From Ehrlichia ruminantium str. Welgevonden (GTDB taxonomy: Bacteria; Pseudomonadota; Alphaproteobacteria; Rickettsiales; Anaplasmataceae), in the NCBI RefSeq assembly GCF_000026005.1, contig NC_005295.2:620001-684000 (forward strand): 64,000 bases of DNA, written 5' to 3'. Positions 20,113 through 30,676 of this stretch are shown here, in pieces; the first letter of the stretch is position 1; each line of letters begins with the position of its first letter. Under the pieces are notes generated by a model. The model was not told the DNA's origin. It worked only from the letters and a program-made list of their open reading frames with translations, and did not search any database. The translations under genes were made by a program, and so were the position numbers.

Positions 20113-20862
20113 TTATATTTTAGTATTAAAAATAAAATTACTATCTACATGTTGTACATCATCATTATTTTCCAATACATCCATTAAATTTAAAATCCTT
20201 TTTTGTAATTCTTCATCATCTATTGTTGTGATATTAATTGGTTTCCAAAATAGTCTAGAGAATTCTGCATCAGAGAATTTTTTAAACAACTGATCTCTTA
20301 CATTACCAAAATCTTGAATATTACAAGTTACATAATACATTTTTTCTTCATCATAATCATTTTCTTCAACATCTAGTGCTTGTAATTCTATAGCTGTATT
20401 AAATAGAGTATCAAAACTATTAATAGATGATGCTTTATATGCTATTAAACCTACATGATTAAAAAGAAAGCTAACACTTCCTGACTCTCCTAATTTACCA
20501 TTATATTTTGACAAAGCATGTCGTAGCTCAGCTGCAGTTCTATTACGGTTATTAGTAAGAGTTTGAATTATCAAGGCTATATTTCCTGGACCGTATCCTT
20601 CATATACTACTTCTTCAAAATTATCGTGCTGATTATTTCCAGATGCAGTTTTTATAGCAGCATCAATCCTATCTTTAGGTAGGTTTTCTTTTTTTGCTGT
20701 AATAATTGCAGACCTTAATCTAGAATTAAATTCTGGATCTGGAAGCCCTTGTTTTGTAGCTACAATAATTTCTCGAATTAATTTGGTAAATTTTTGAGCT
20801 CTTTTTGCATCTTGAGCTCCCTTACGATGTTTTATATTTGCAAATTGTGAATGACCAGCCAT
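20113..20862 (-). CDS. yebC: YebC/TACO1-family protein
   Basis: This encodes 249 residues, the usual family length. The N-terminus MAGHSQFANIKHRKGAQDAK and the LPKDRIDAAIK motif near residue 80 are diagnostic. Family members act as transcriptional regulators in some bacteria, and others (TACO1-like) assist translation of difficult polyproline-type sequences; which applies here is not visible. An AAAGG site precedes the ATG. The gene starts 13 bases after the stop of gatA on the same strand, so the two are probably co-transcribed. Confidence 0.95.
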   Translation of the reverse strand: MAGHSQFANIKHRKGAQDAKRAQKFTKLIREIIVATKQGLPDPEFNSRLRSAIITAKKENLPKDRIDAAIKTASGNNQHDNFEEVVYEGYGPGNIALIIQTLTNNRNRTAAELRHALSKYNGKLGESGSVSFLFNHVGLIAYKASSINSFDTLFNTAIELQALDVEENDYDEEKMYYVTCNIQDFGNVRDQLFKKFSDAEFSRLFWKPINITTIDDEELQKRILNLMDVLENNDDVQHVDSNFIFNTKI

Positions 20863-20875
20863 GTTTATATAACCT

Positions 20876-22339
20876 TTATTTTAAAATATTTCCTGTGTGT
20901 TTTTCTATGACACTTGCTATATTTAAAATACCTCCTTCATCATAATAGTTACCTATTATCTGTAAAGAAAGAGGTAACTTGTTTTTTGATAATCCTATTG
21001 GTATAGAAATAGCTGGCAATCCAGCTAGACTTGCTGGAACAGTAAATACGTCATTTAAATACATAGTTAATGTATCTAATTGTTCATCCATTGCGAATGC
21101 TTCTTTAGGAGCAGTAGGGGTAAGAATGTAATCAACACTCTTAAAGGATTCGACAAAGTCATTTGTTACTAAACGTCTAATACATTGCGCTTTGTTATAA
21201 TATGCATCGTAATATCCAGATGACAATGCGTATGCTCCTATTAATATTCTTCTTTTTACTTCTGTTCCAAGATTATTTCCTCGTGTTAACTCATACATTT
21301 CATTTATGTTATCAGAGTTTACACGTGTTCCGTATTTTATCCCATCATATCTTGCAAGATTAGATGATGCTTCTGCAGAGCAAATAATGTAATATACAGG
21401 GAGTGCATAACTTGTGTGTGGCAAACTAATATTTACAATTTCAGCCCCTTCATTTTCTAGGTACTTAATTCCCTTTAACCACATCTCTGAAACTTCTTCG
21501 TATTCTTTATACTTATCTGATAACTCATATTCTTTAGGAATTCCAATTCGTTTACCTTTTATGATGTTTGTAATACTATCTAGGAATCTGGGTGTGGTTA
21601 TGTTAGCAGAAGTGGAATCTTGAGTATCATATCCACAAATTGGTTGTAGCATTAGAGCTGCATCTTTTACTGTGCGTGTTAGTACTCCTGCTTGATCAAG
21701 AGAACTTGCAAATGCTATCATTCCTAATCTAGAACACCTTCCATATGTTGGTTTCAATCCTACTATTCCACAGAATGCTGCAGGTTGACGTACTGATCCA
21801 CCTGTATCACTTCCTAAAGCGCCAGCACATAGAAAACCTGCTACAGCAGCACTTGATCCACCTGATGATCCTCCAGGTACTACTTTTACTCCATCTGCTC
21901 TTGTCCAGGGATTTTCTACCGGACCAAAGCAGCTATTAGAATTTGATGAACCCATAGCAAATTCATCCATATTTAGCTTTCCTAGCATTACAGCACCATC
22001 ATCAATAAGTCGCTTTACTACAGTTGAGTCATATTGTGGAGTAAAATTCCTTAGTATATTAGAACATGCTGTTGTTTTAATATTTTTTGTACAGAATAAG
22101 TCTTTTATTCCAACTGGAATTCCAGTTAATGGGGTGATTTTATCTTGTTCATGTATTAAAATGTGATCTGCTTTTCTTGCAGCATCTAATGCAACTTCTG
22201 GTGTTTTTGTAATAAAAGCATTTAACTGTTCATTATTTATAGCATCAATATGAGTTTGGGTGAGTTCTACAGCCGAGAACTCTTTTTTTATTAGATTTTC
22301 ATGCATTTCTGCAATGGATAATTTTAAAATATCTTTCAT
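20876..22339 (-). CDS. gatA: Aspartyl/glutamyl-tRNA amidotransferase subunit A
   Basis: GatA is the amidase subunit of GatCAB, which converts Glu-tRNA(Gln) or Asp-tRNA(Asn) to the amidated forms using ammonia from glutamine. The Ser-cisSer-Lys triad is visible: Lys79 in PVGIKD, a Ser in GGSSGGSSAA (near 159) and Ser182 in GSDTGGSVR. Length is 487 residues from the ATG at 22339. The frame is open 13 codons further upstream (to 22378), but family proteins begin with a KDILKLSIAEMH-like helix, so I prefer the inner start; neither has a clear ribosome binding site. It lies upstream of yebC with a 13-base gap. Part of this gene has been copied to 7023-7322. Confidence 0.95.
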   Translation of the reverse strand: MKDILKLSIAEMHENLIKKEFSAVELTQTHIDAINNEQLNAFITKTPEVALDAARKADHILIHEQDKITPLTGIPVGIKDLFCTKNIKTTACSNILRNFTPQYDSTVVKRLIDDGAVMLGKLNMDEFAMGSSNSNSCFGPVENPWTRADGVKVVPGGSSGGSSAAVAGFLCAGALGSDTGGSVRQPAAFCGIVGLKPTYGRCSRLGMIAFASSLDQAGVLTRTVKDAALMLQPICGYDTQDSTSANITTPRFLDSITNIIKGKRIGIPKEYELSDKYKEYEEVSEMWLKGIKYLENEGAEIVNISLPHTSYALPVYYIICSAEASSNLARYDGIKYGTRVNSDNINEMYELTRGNNLGTEVKRRILIGAYALSSGYYDAYYNKAQCIRRLVTNDFVESFKSVDYILTPTAPKEAFAMDEQLDTLTMYLNDVFTVPASLAGLPAISIPIGLSKNKLPLSLQIIGNYYDEGGILNIASVIEKHTGNILK

Positions 22340-23151
22340 GTTTGAGTAAAATAGATCAGAGTGGCAGTAAGTTACCATATTATCTATTATAAAACAATTA
22401 AATTTTTTGGTAATACTTATAGTGTTAGTTGTATATATCAGAATAATTATCTATGTTGCTACAATATAAAAAGCTCTTTTTGATTGTAACAAATATTTGT
22501 TCTGTATTACCGAACGTGCTTGGTTATCAATTGTAACACTTTTCTTGCTATATTTAATCTTAGTATTAATGTTTGACGTATACTCATATTTTCCACTAAA
22601 AACAGATTTTTCATTTGTTAAATATACAGATTGTTATTATGTCTTGTTTGAATGATCCCACTTTTACTACATTATCTAAATTATGTACATATGCCTATTC
22701 TATAGTGTCAATAATAGGATGAAATAGGATAAGTATTGATATTATATGCATTAGTAATTATTTGATATAATAGGCAGATTAACAATTAATATGATTGTGA
22801 TTTTCAGTGATTTCTATAAAACATGGGAAATTTTAATATATAATAGTAATATACATACTATACTAGTTGTTCTCATAAGTAATTGAATTAACATTGTTGT
22901 TTATGTTCTTAATGATAAGTTTTCTTTATATTAAGTATATAATAACCATCACAAGTCATTTTATTTAAAATATAATCCATTTAGTTGATGAAATTTTCTA
23001 GGTATGCATATGGAATGAGTATATATTAATCTAGGGATAAGCTAGGAAAGGTACTCTTGTAAAAAATTTTTAATATGTAATATATAAAGGTCAAGACACT
23101 GTTTATAGTAAATTTTATTAGATAAGATTTTGAGATGTAAGGAGAAATTAT
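22340..23151. other. Gap between divergent gatA and folC
   Basis: It holds a possible minus-strand relic at 22451-22759 (listed separately) and, at its right end, the folC ribosome binding site AAGGAG at 23139-23144. Nothing else is recognised. Confidence 0.5.
22451..22759 (-). pseudogene. Possible decayed gene upstream of gatA
   Basis: Read on the minus strand, a hydrophobic start (MHIISILILFHP) at about 22755 is followed by a TAG, then 28 codons containing HNLDNVVKVGSFKQD up to a TGA. The adjacent frame continues for 57 codons, containing EKSVFSGKYEYTSNINT and ending SKRAFYIVAT before a TAG at 22451. Composition is protein-like, and one stop plus one frameshift would repair it to about 100 residues. 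The start resembles a signal peptide. I do not recognise the family. Chance is possible at this AT content, so confidence is limited. Confidence 0.35.
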
Positions 23152-24447
23152 ATGGTATATATGCCTCACTGGCCCAAACCTTTAGGTTTTAGGCCATCTG
23201 ATATGGTACTTGATAGAATTGTAAAATTACTAAATAACTTAGGGGATCCTCAGAAAAAATTACCTCCGGTGATACATGTTGCTGGAACTAATGGTAAAGG
23301 TTCTACTATGGCTTTTTTACGTTATATTTTAAATGCTGCTGGTTTAAAGACACATGTTTATACTTCGCCACACTTGGTCGAATTTAATGAGAGAGTAATA
23401 GTTGCTGATAAGAAAATATCTGATAATTATTTATATGAAGCTTTAGAGATTTGTAGAGAAGCGAGTGTAGGTATTCCTGTTACTTTCTTTGAAGGTACAA
23501 CTGCTGCTGTTTTTCTTGTGTTTTCTCAAGTTGATGCAGATATTGTATTAATAGAAACTGGACTAGGAGGACGTCTTGATGCTACTAATGTATTAGATCC
23601 TATCTTAACTATTATTACTTCAATATCACTTGAACATATTGAAGTATTAGGTGATACTGTTGAACTAATAGCAGCAGAAAAAGCTGGGATAATGAAGAAA
23701 GATGTAACTTGTGTTATTGCTCCTCAATCACAAGATTCAATAATGAAAGTTTTTGAATATTATGCAATGGAGAATAATGTTCCATTATATCGTGGTGGAA
23801 TTGATTGGTTTTGTGAAAAACAAGACTCTAATATATTATTTAAAAATAGTGTTGATACCCTATCTTTTCCTTTGCCTTCATTACCTGGAAAACATCAGGT
23901 GATAAATGTGGGAAATGCAATTGCTGCTTGTAGTATACTTGCTGGCAAGTTTCATTATGATATAGATTATGATAATATTGCACATGGAATAACACAAGCA
24001 TATTGGCCTGCTAGGTTAGAAAAAATTACTACTGGTTTTTTGCATAATATGATACCTCAGTGTTGGGAATTATTCTTAGATGGAGCTCATAATCCTGGTG
24101 GAGCTAGTGTATTAGCTGACTGGATCAAAGATAGCATCGTAGGTGATTTATATGTTATTGTTGGAATGACTCGAGATAAGGATAGTGTTGAATTTTTAAG
24201 TTACTTGAAACCTTATATAAAATTTTTATCTACTGTTTGTGTAAAATCTGAACCAAGGGCACAAACTGCAAATGAATTGTTACAAGTGGCATTATCATTG
24301 GGTATGAATGCAATAGCATCTGATACTTTAACAGATGCTATTTCTGGGATATTAGAAGTGGGTGATCATACTAAAAAATCTACAATATTAATTTGTGGAT
24401 CATTGTTTTTGGCAGGTGATGTTTTATTAGAAAACAATGTATATTAA
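23152..24447 (+). CDS. folC: Dihydrofolate synthase/folylpolyglutamate synthase
   Basis: This encodes 431 residues, normal for the family. FolC joins glutamate to dihydropteroate and extends polyglutamate tails on folates. The Mur-ligase-type P-loop GTNGKGST (45-52) is present, followed by the TSPHLVEFNER motif and the LDGAHNPGG signature in the C-terminal domain. AAGGAG at 23139-23144 lies seven bases before the ATG, which makes the start secure. It stands alone, divergent from gatA. Confidence 0.95.
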   Translation: MVYMPHWPKPLGFRPSDMVLDRIVKLLNNLGDPQKKLPPVIHVAGTNGKGSTMAFLRYILNAAGLKTHVYTSPHLVEFNERVIVADKKISDNYLYEALEICREASVGIPVTFFEGTTAAVFLVFSQVDADIVLIETGLGGRLDATNVLDPILTIITSISLEHIEVLGDTVELIAAEKAGIMKKDVTCVIAPQSQDSIMKVFEYYAMENNVPLYRGGIDWFCEKQDSNILFKNSVDTLSFPLPSLPGKHQVINVGNAIAACSILAGKFHYDIDYDNIAHGITQAYWPARLEKITTGFLHNMIPQCWELFLDGAHNPGGASVLADWIKDSIVGDLYVIVGMTRDKDSVEFLSYLKPYIKFLSTVCVKSEPRAQTANELLQVALSLGMNAIASDTLTDAISGILEVGDHTKKSTILICGSLFLAGDVLLENNVY

Positions 24448-25591
24448 CAGTAAAATACTTATTTGTTGTACTTTTTATATTTGTGTGTAAAGTATGGTAT
24501 CAGTCTTTATTTTAATGATTTTATTGATTTGTATCTCATAGGTATAGCTTAAAAGACTTATTATTGAGTTTATCTATTGATCCCATAACCTTTATCTGGC
24601 AACTAATTTTGTACTTTATAAGTTTAAAGTTTTACATTAGATATTCTTAGTATGCTATTATATGACTTAATATAATGCAATATATAATTGCTTAAATTAT
24701 ATGATTTTATAAATTTTGTGTTGGTTTTTTATTATTGAAATTATTATAGTATGATTACTATATATATTTTTTTAATTTTGTACGTGAATTGCCTATAAAC
24801 ATTACAATATTTGCTATAATTTTCTTATCTACTACTTTAACAATATATTACAGTTTATTTTTTATATTATTGTCTTAGTTATTGTTAATCCAAAGGTTTG
24901 CTTGTTTAGGTGTTTAAATCTATTTGTGTGAATTTTACTATTAAATACGATATTTATAAGTTAATTTATAATTTGTATTGTATATTAGAAATTTTATATT
25001 GAGTTAAAAATGAATATTAGTTAACTATATTAATGTTGTGAATCTGTAGGTAATATGTCCATTATTTAAATAATCTATAAAGTGTCATAAGTTATTTAAC
25101 TAGATGTAGCAGTGCTTATTATAAGTTTTTAATATTATACTTTAAATGATACATTATTATTTTGTTTCATGCTTTATATACTTAAGTTATATAGATGTCT
25201 ATTTCTGAACTTTGCTACGGTAAATAATATAAAATAAAAGTGAAATATTTGTATTATAAACTGAACTGTCACTACTGATTATGGAGATTGCTTACAATAA
25301 ATAGGCAGGAAGTGACAATGTGACTTTATTGATTTTATGAATTTAATAGATATACAGTATGTTATTAATAGTTCTTGATATTAAATTATATTTGATATTA
25401 TTGTAATATCTTCAGCATATAAATTGTTTTATTAAGTAATCTCATCTACTTAAAAATAGAATCAGGAAAAATGGATATATTGTCTTATTTTGCTATATAA
25501 TACTTTTGTATTTTATTTTTGTATCTAACTATTATAGATCTTAGATACAATTTTTTATTAGTTTTTACTTTTCTTATGAAAAATTTTTAAA
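24448..25591. other. Non-coding gap between folC and hemC
   Basis: AT-rich, with no supported gene. TGTCACT near 25266 and AGTGACA near 25311 form a loosely spaced inverted repeat of unknown meaning. Confidence 0.5.
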
Positions 25592-26491
25592 ATGAATAGT
25601 ATGAATGTATATGTTGGAACACGAGGAAGTATTTTAGCTATTGCACAAGCAATGGAAGTTAAGAAGTTATTGTATAATTATTTTCCTGATATTAATGTTC
25701 AGATTGTTCATATTGTAACTTCTGGAGATATTAATGATAAAATTTCTCTGAGTGAGATAGGTGGAAAGGGATTATTTTTAAAAGAGTTAGAAGAAGCATT
25801 ATTAACTGGTACTATAGATTTAGCTGTGCATTCAATGAAAGATGTACCAGCTTTTTATTGTGATAGTTTAGTTATCCCGTGTATACTGAAACGTAGTAGT
25901 CCTTATGATGTATTTATTTCCTCTAAATATCAAAGTTTAAGGTCATTACCTGATAATGCAGTTATAGGTACATCGTCTATTAGAAGAAAAGTACAATTAA
26001 TGAGATTGCTTTCCAGTGTACAAGTTGTTCCTATTAGAGGTAATGTAGATACTAGGATATTGAAATTGGAAGCAGGGCAATATGATGGAATAATATTGGC
26101 TAAAGCTGGTTTAATGCGAATAAATAAAACTCATGTGATAAAAGAAGTATTGGATCCTCAAGTGATGCTAAGTGCAGTAGGACAAGGAGCTATTGGTATT
26201 CAATGTCGAGCTAATGATTACAAGATGATAGATATGATAAAAATTTTAAATTGTAAAAAATCCTATATTAGTGTTGCAGCTGAAAGAAGTTTTATGAAGA
26301 CTGTTAATGGTTCATGTGATACACCATTAGCTGCACTTGCTAAATATGTTAATTCTGATACTTTGTACATGTCATGTATGCTTTCAAATGAAGAAAAGAC
26401 AGTATTTTCAGATTGTTACTTTAATGAATGTGATGCGGAAATATCAGGTATTAATATGGGAAATGACTTAATGGATCAGTTAAATAACTAA
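25592..26491 (+). CDS. hemC: Porphobilinogen deaminase (hydroxymethylbilane synthase)
   Basis: This encodes 299 residues. It polymerises four porphobilinogens to hydroxymethylbilane in haem synthesis. Seen: GTRGSILAIAQA at the N-terminus, GGKGLFLKELEEALL (58-72), the catalytic-loop HSMKDVPA with its Asp, and the dipyrromethane-cofactor Cys242 in NGSCDTPLA, at the same number as in E. coli. The Met at residue 4 is an alternative start; no ribosome binding site decides between them. The C-terminal domain is complete. The 3' flank carries a long-period duplication (26499-26812). Confidence 0.95.
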   Translation: MNSMNVYVGTRGSILAIAQAMEVKKLLYNYFPDINVQIVHIVTSGDINDKISLSEIGGKGLFLKELEEALLTGTIDLAVHSMKDVPAFYCDSLVIPCILKRSSPYDVFISSKYQSLRSLPDNAVIGTSSIRRKVQLMRLLSSVQVVPIRGNVDTRILKLEAGQYDGIILAKAGLMRINKTHVIKEVLDPQVMLSAVGQGAIGIQCRANDYKMIDMIKILNCKKSYISVAAERSFMKTVNGSCDTPLAALAKYVNSDTLYMSCMLSNEEKTVFSDCYFNECDAEISGINMGNDLMDQLNN

Positions 26492-27274
26492 TGCATTGTT
26501 TTTATAAAAAATTACATGAAGAATTTCATCTAACCATCGAGTTTATCGTGTTTTTTATGAAATGAATCTTAGATTAAGTTAAATAATGTGTTGTAATAGT
26601 AAGATAACTCATCTTTAGATATTGCATAATTTACATTATTTACAGTATACATAATTTTTTATAAGAAATTATATGAAGAGTTTTGTATAATTAATGGAAT
26701 TTATTGTATTTTTTATAAAATGAATCTTAGATTAAGTTAAATTAATGTATTGTAATAGTCCGATAATTCATCTTGAGATATTACATAATTTACATGATTT
26801 ACAGTATACATGTAAGTACTAATTTGATATTAGTAGAAGTGTTATTTTTTATATTAAAGTATTGTCAAGTTGTTGAATTAGCTTTTCACATAATCTTGAT
26901 AAATATTTTATGCTTACCTGAAGATGATTTTGTTATTGAAAATTCCAGTTCGTAAATGTGTAGAAAAAAATTATTTACTAATTATAGTAGATACAATACA
27001 AGAGCTGTTTTCATATCTATAAATATATTTTTGAATTAAGGTAAGTTGTATTTGTATAATTAAGGGGGGTTTTATAAGATATATTTTGATATAAGTATTT
27101 TTATGTTGAACAGTTTTAGTATATATTTATTCAACGTGTAAGACATTTGTTATACTTAGGGTAACTTTTTTAGTTAGCTATTAAAATATCAATAATTATG
27201 AAAATCAGTATTTGTTGATTAATTGTTATGTATGTTATAAATTAGTATTAAATTTTATCAAGTTTAGAGATATT
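26492..27274. other. Gap with long-period tandem duplication
   Basis: The first 320 bases are two diverged copies of a roughly 157-bp unit (listed separately). The 60-codon frame at 26773-26955 starts inside the second copy and looks accidental. The rest is plain AT-rich sequence up to the typA start. Confidence 0.6.
26499..26812. repeat. Two imperfect tandem copies of a ~157-bp intergenic unit
   Basis: Copy 1 is about 26499-26653 and copy 2 about 26655-26812. Shared blocks in order include ATGAATCTTAGATTAAGTTAA, ATTGTAATAGT or its variant, GATATT(G/A)CATAATTTACAT and TTTACAGTATACAT. Differences are scattered, so the duplication is not recent. Long-period intergenic tandem repeats are a described feature of E. 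ruminantium. Confidence 0.85.
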
Positions 27275-29113
27275 ATGTCGTCAGAAGGTGATTATCAGTC
27301 AATATGTAATTTAGCTATTATTGCCCATGTTGATCATGGAAAAACAACTCTGTTGGATGCTATGTTAAAACAAAGTGGTACTTTTAGAGAGAATCAAGAT
27401 GTAGCTGAAAGGGTTATGGACAATAATGACTTAGAACGTGAGCGTGGTATTACTATTTTAGCTAAGTGTACATCTATTACCTGGCAAGGTAAGAAGATTA
27501 ATATAATTGATACTCCAGGACATGCTGATTTTGGTGGAGAAGTAGAACGTGTATTATCAATGGCAGATGGTGTGTTGTTATTAGTTGATGCTTCAGAAGG
27601 ACCTATGCCTCAAACTAAATTTGTACTGTCAAAGGCGTTAAAAGCTGGATTATTACCTATCGTAATTATAAATAAAGTTGATAGACCAGATAGTAGAATA
27701 GATGAAGTACTTGATGAAGTATATGAGTTATTTATGAATCTAGATGCTACTGATGAACAATTGGATTTTCCAATCTTATATGCATCAGGAAGAAGTGGAT
27801 GGTGTGTTAAAAGTTTATCTGATAATAGAGAAAATTTAGTGCCATTATTTGATGCAGTTATTCAACATGTTAAGCCTATATCTTATGATATTAATGCACC
27901 TTTTAGTATGTTATTAACATTATTAGAATCAGATAAATTTTTAGGCAGAGTATTAACGGGAAAAATATATACTGGTACAGCTAAGATTAATGATAGTGTA
28001 AAAGTTTTAAATCTTGCTGGTGAAGTTGTTGAATATGGTAAATTAACTAAGTTATTATCTTTTTCAGGACTTAAACGTGTACCAGTTAAAGATGCCAGAG
28101 CTGGAGATATTATTGCAGTTGCTGGCCTTGAGAAAGCTTCAGTATCTGACAGTATTGTTGATAGTTCTATTACTCATCCTATTGCATCAACACCAGTTGA
28201 CCCACCAACTATGGCAGTTACTATTAGTGTAAATGATTCACCTTTTGCTGGGACAGAAGGGGTTAAGCTAACATCAACGGTAATTAAGGCACGCTTGATA
28301 GCAGAAGCTGAGACAAATGTGGCAATTACAGTAAAAGAAACAGAGCAGGGTGATGCTTATGAAGTTGGAGGAAGAGGAGAATTACAGCTTGGTGTATTAA
28401 TAGAGACTATGAGAAGAGAAGGATTTGAGCTTTCAGTATCTCGCCCTCGTGTTTTGCTTAAAAAAGATGATAATGGGCAAGTTTTAGAGCCTATAGAAGA
28501 AGTAGTTATTGATGTAGATGAAGTGTATAGTGGCATTATAATGGAAAAACTAAATCTACGTAAAGGTGATATGCAAGACTTGCGTCCATCAGGAAAGAAT
28601 AGAGTTAGGATGGTATTTTTAGTTCCTTCACGTGGTCTTATAGGTTATCAAGGAGAATTTTTGACTGATTCTCATGGTACAGGTATTATAAATAGGTTGT
28701 TCTATAGTTATGCTCCACATAAAGGTAATATTCCTACTAGGAATAATGGTGTACTTATTTCTAACGATAAAGGTGAAGCTGTAGCTTATGCGTTATTTAA
28801 TTTGCAAGATCGAGGTATGATGTTTATTAAACCTCAAGATAAGGTATATTGTGGGATGATTGTTGGACTTCATAGTCGTGAAAATGATATTGATGTCAAT
28901 GTTTTAAAAGGTAAGCAGTTGACTAATATAAGAGCTGCTGGTTCAGATGAAGCAGTAAGGTTAGTACCACCAAAATTAATGACTTTGGAAGAAATGATAG
29001 CATTTATTAATGATGATGAGTTAGTTGAATGTACTCCTAAATCTATTCGTTTAAGAAAGAAATATTTAGATCCTAATGAGCGTAAGCGTGCTTTTAGAGC
29101 TAATAAAATATAA
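27275..29113 (+). CDS. typA: Ribosome-associated GTPase TypA/BipA
   Basis: This encodes 612 residues from the ATG at 27275, the usual BipA length. The frame is open 21 codons upstream, but that extension is hydrophobic and unlike the family; a GAGA element precedes the chosen ATG. G motifs are AHVDHGKTT (P-loop), [14 protein letters not shown], and NKVDRPD. The C-terminal half has the EF-G-like domains and the [20 protein letters not shown] block typical of BipA. It acts on the ribosome, particularly in 50S maturation and stress. It is monocistronic here. Confidence 0.97.
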   Translation: MSSEGDYQSICNLAIIAHVDHGKTTLLDAMLKQSGTFRENQDVAERVMDNNDLERERGITILAKCTSITWQGKKINIIDTPGHADFGGEVERVLSMADGVLLLVDASEGPMPQTKFVLSKALKAGLLPIVIINKVDRPDSRIDEVLDEVYELFMNLDATDEQLDFPILYASGRSGWCVKSLSDNRENLVPLFDAVIQHVKPISYDINAPFSMLLTLLESDKFLGRVLTGKIYTGTAKINDSVKVLNLAGEVVEYGKLTKLLSFSGLKRVPVKDARAGDIIAVAGLEKASVSDSIVDSSITHPIASTPVDPPTMAVTISVNDSPFAGTEGVKLTSTVIKARLIAEAETNVAITVKETEQGDAYEVGGRGELQLGVLIETMRREGFELSVSRPRVLLKKDDNGQVLEPIEEVVIDVDEVYSGIIMEKLNLRKGDMQDLRPSGKNRVRMVFLVPSRGLIGYQGEFLTDSHGTGIINRLFYSYAPHKGNIPTRNNGVLISNDKGEAVAYALFNLQDRGMMFIKPQDKVYCGMIVGLHSRENDIDVNVLKGKQLTNIRAAGSDEAVRLVPPKLMTLEEMIAFINDDELVECTPKSIRLRKKYLDPNERKRAFRANKI

Positions 29114-30355
29114 TTTAGTAGTTGTTCATAGATGATTTATTCATAGTTTATTATAAATGAATATCTTATCTATCGAAATAGGCATGATGCATTTGATTTA
29201 CTTTTGATTGGTATTGTTATAGGTTAGTATCTTTTTTTTTTTTTAATACTAATTGTGAGATATTATATAATTGGGAAATTATTCAGTATTCTTTCATACT
29301 GATACAGCTTAAATATTTGGTACAATACCAATAGATGTAAACAAAATGAATATAGATTTGCTTAGTATATCAAGAGATAAATATATATCCCAATTGGAAT
29401 AGGAAGCATTATATGTACATAAGCATCAACCAATAATATGATATATTTATAATATTTGATAATGTAATCAGTATTTTTGCTATTTTTTATTAAAGTTATT
29501 GTTTGTAATAATAGATTCTTTATTGAAAAAACATATCTATTTTTATAATTAGTATATTGCTGTGTGCATAAGTTCTTTACATAATAAGTGAGAGATTTTT
29601 CTATTTTTACTATACGTTATTTATCATTTAAATTGTTATAGTTTGTTGACCATAAATTATTATGATTGCTTTTGATTTACCTTAAATTTTGTTTATTTGA
29701 TCAAGTTTTATAGTTGATATAATAAAAATTTTTTTTCTGCTTTAGTTACATATATTCTTATATTAGTTATCTGAAAGGTTTACCTTGAGTTTTTTTATAC
29801 GATAAAGAATATTGCATTTATATAATAAACATTCTCTTTTATTACCAATATACTAATTATAAAAATACAAATGTGTATTTTTATAATTAACATATTTTTT
29901 TTGATTATTTAATCTGCTTATGTTTATGTACCAATAATTCCAATTACTAAGATATATATGCTTATCTTAAATTTTTATTTGAATAGGTGAATTTTGTATT
30001 ATTGGTATGTTTAATTTTTTCTGTCCTATGTGTTATTATTAACCTATTAGCTAATGGCTAATAGTATATAAATGTATTTTTACAATGTATTTAAATATTA
30101 CCAATACTACTATAAGTGCGTTTTAATATGTATATTTAGTTTATACAGTATTTTTATTTTATATTGGTACATGTACTTATTAGTTTATAAGTCAATTTTA
30201 AATAGTTGATTGACGTATTATTATTGGTGGTGAATATAAATTAATTTATTCTTAATTATAGTTGTAGTTTTTATGTTGATGGAATAAAGAAAGTAGAGAT
30301 TTTATAAGTAATATTTATAAGATCTGTAGTGTAAATTTCTCTATGGATGAAATAA
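29114..30355. other. Gap holding a cysteine desulfurase relic
   Basis: The relic at 29250-29441 is listed separately. The remaining 900 bases are AT-rich, with no supported gene. Confidence 0.6.
29250..29441 (+). pseudogene. Relic of a cysteine desulfurase (IscS/NifS) gene
   Basis: From 29271 the frame reads VFFHTDTA, a TAA where the family has Gln, then IFGTIPIDVNKMNIDLLSIS. This matches the conserved region around the HxDAxQ motif and the strand before the PLP-lysine of IscS. Next, where GHKIYGPKGIGALYV is expected, the DNA still shows GGAATAGG and GCATTATATGTA but with an extra A and other changes, giving a TAG and a shift before ALYVHKHQPII. Upstream, ATTGGGAAATTA (IGKL) also fits the family. 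Only about 60 codons remain, so this is a non-functional internal fragment, older than the gatA copy. Confidence 0.8.
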
Positions 30356-30676
30356 GTGTTGATATTGAATGAAATTATTGAAATCAAATTGCAAATGATT
30401 AATATTTTTAATATACAAATAAAGTATTTACAAAAGTTAGATTTTATAACAGTAAGAGACCTTCAATATATAGAAAAAGAGTTGGCTATTGTGTTAGATT
30501 ACAGATGTAAACAAATTCAATGTGATATAACTATTATTTCATGTTGTAATAATCAGGATATAGTTGAATTGTTGAAAAGTGTATGTTTGAAATATGAAAA
30601 GGCTTTAAAAATGAGAAATAAGTTATTCATTATATATAATTTTAATAATAAAAAACAGAAGTTTAATATCATCTGA
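30356..30676 (+). CDS. Doubtful short ORF, perhaps a gene remnant
   Basis: This is 106 codons from a GTG with no ribosome binding site. An ATG at 30343 in another frame runs only nine codons. Composition is Ile, Lys and Asn rich with several Cys, and there is no membrane segment or recognised domain. Part of it (the QDIVELLKSVCLKY region at 30552-30600) recurs in degenerate form 185 bases downstream (QNIVESLKNVYYKN), so coding DNA here seems to have been duplicated and then decayed. It could be a relic instead of an active gene. Confidence 0.3.
   Translation: MLILNEIIEIKLQMINIFNIQIKYLQKLDFITVRDLQYIEKELAIVLDYRCKQIQCDITIISCCNNQDIVELLKSVCLKYEKALKMRNKLFIIYNFNNKKQKFNII

Noticed and set aside
26773-26955. 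60-codon frame in the hemC-typA gap
   Set aside because: Begins inside the second copy of an intergenic tandem repeat; no support as a gene.
27212-27274. N-terminal extension of typA
   Set aside because: Hydrophobic and absent from the family; the Met at 27275 has a GAGA site and the expected TypA start.
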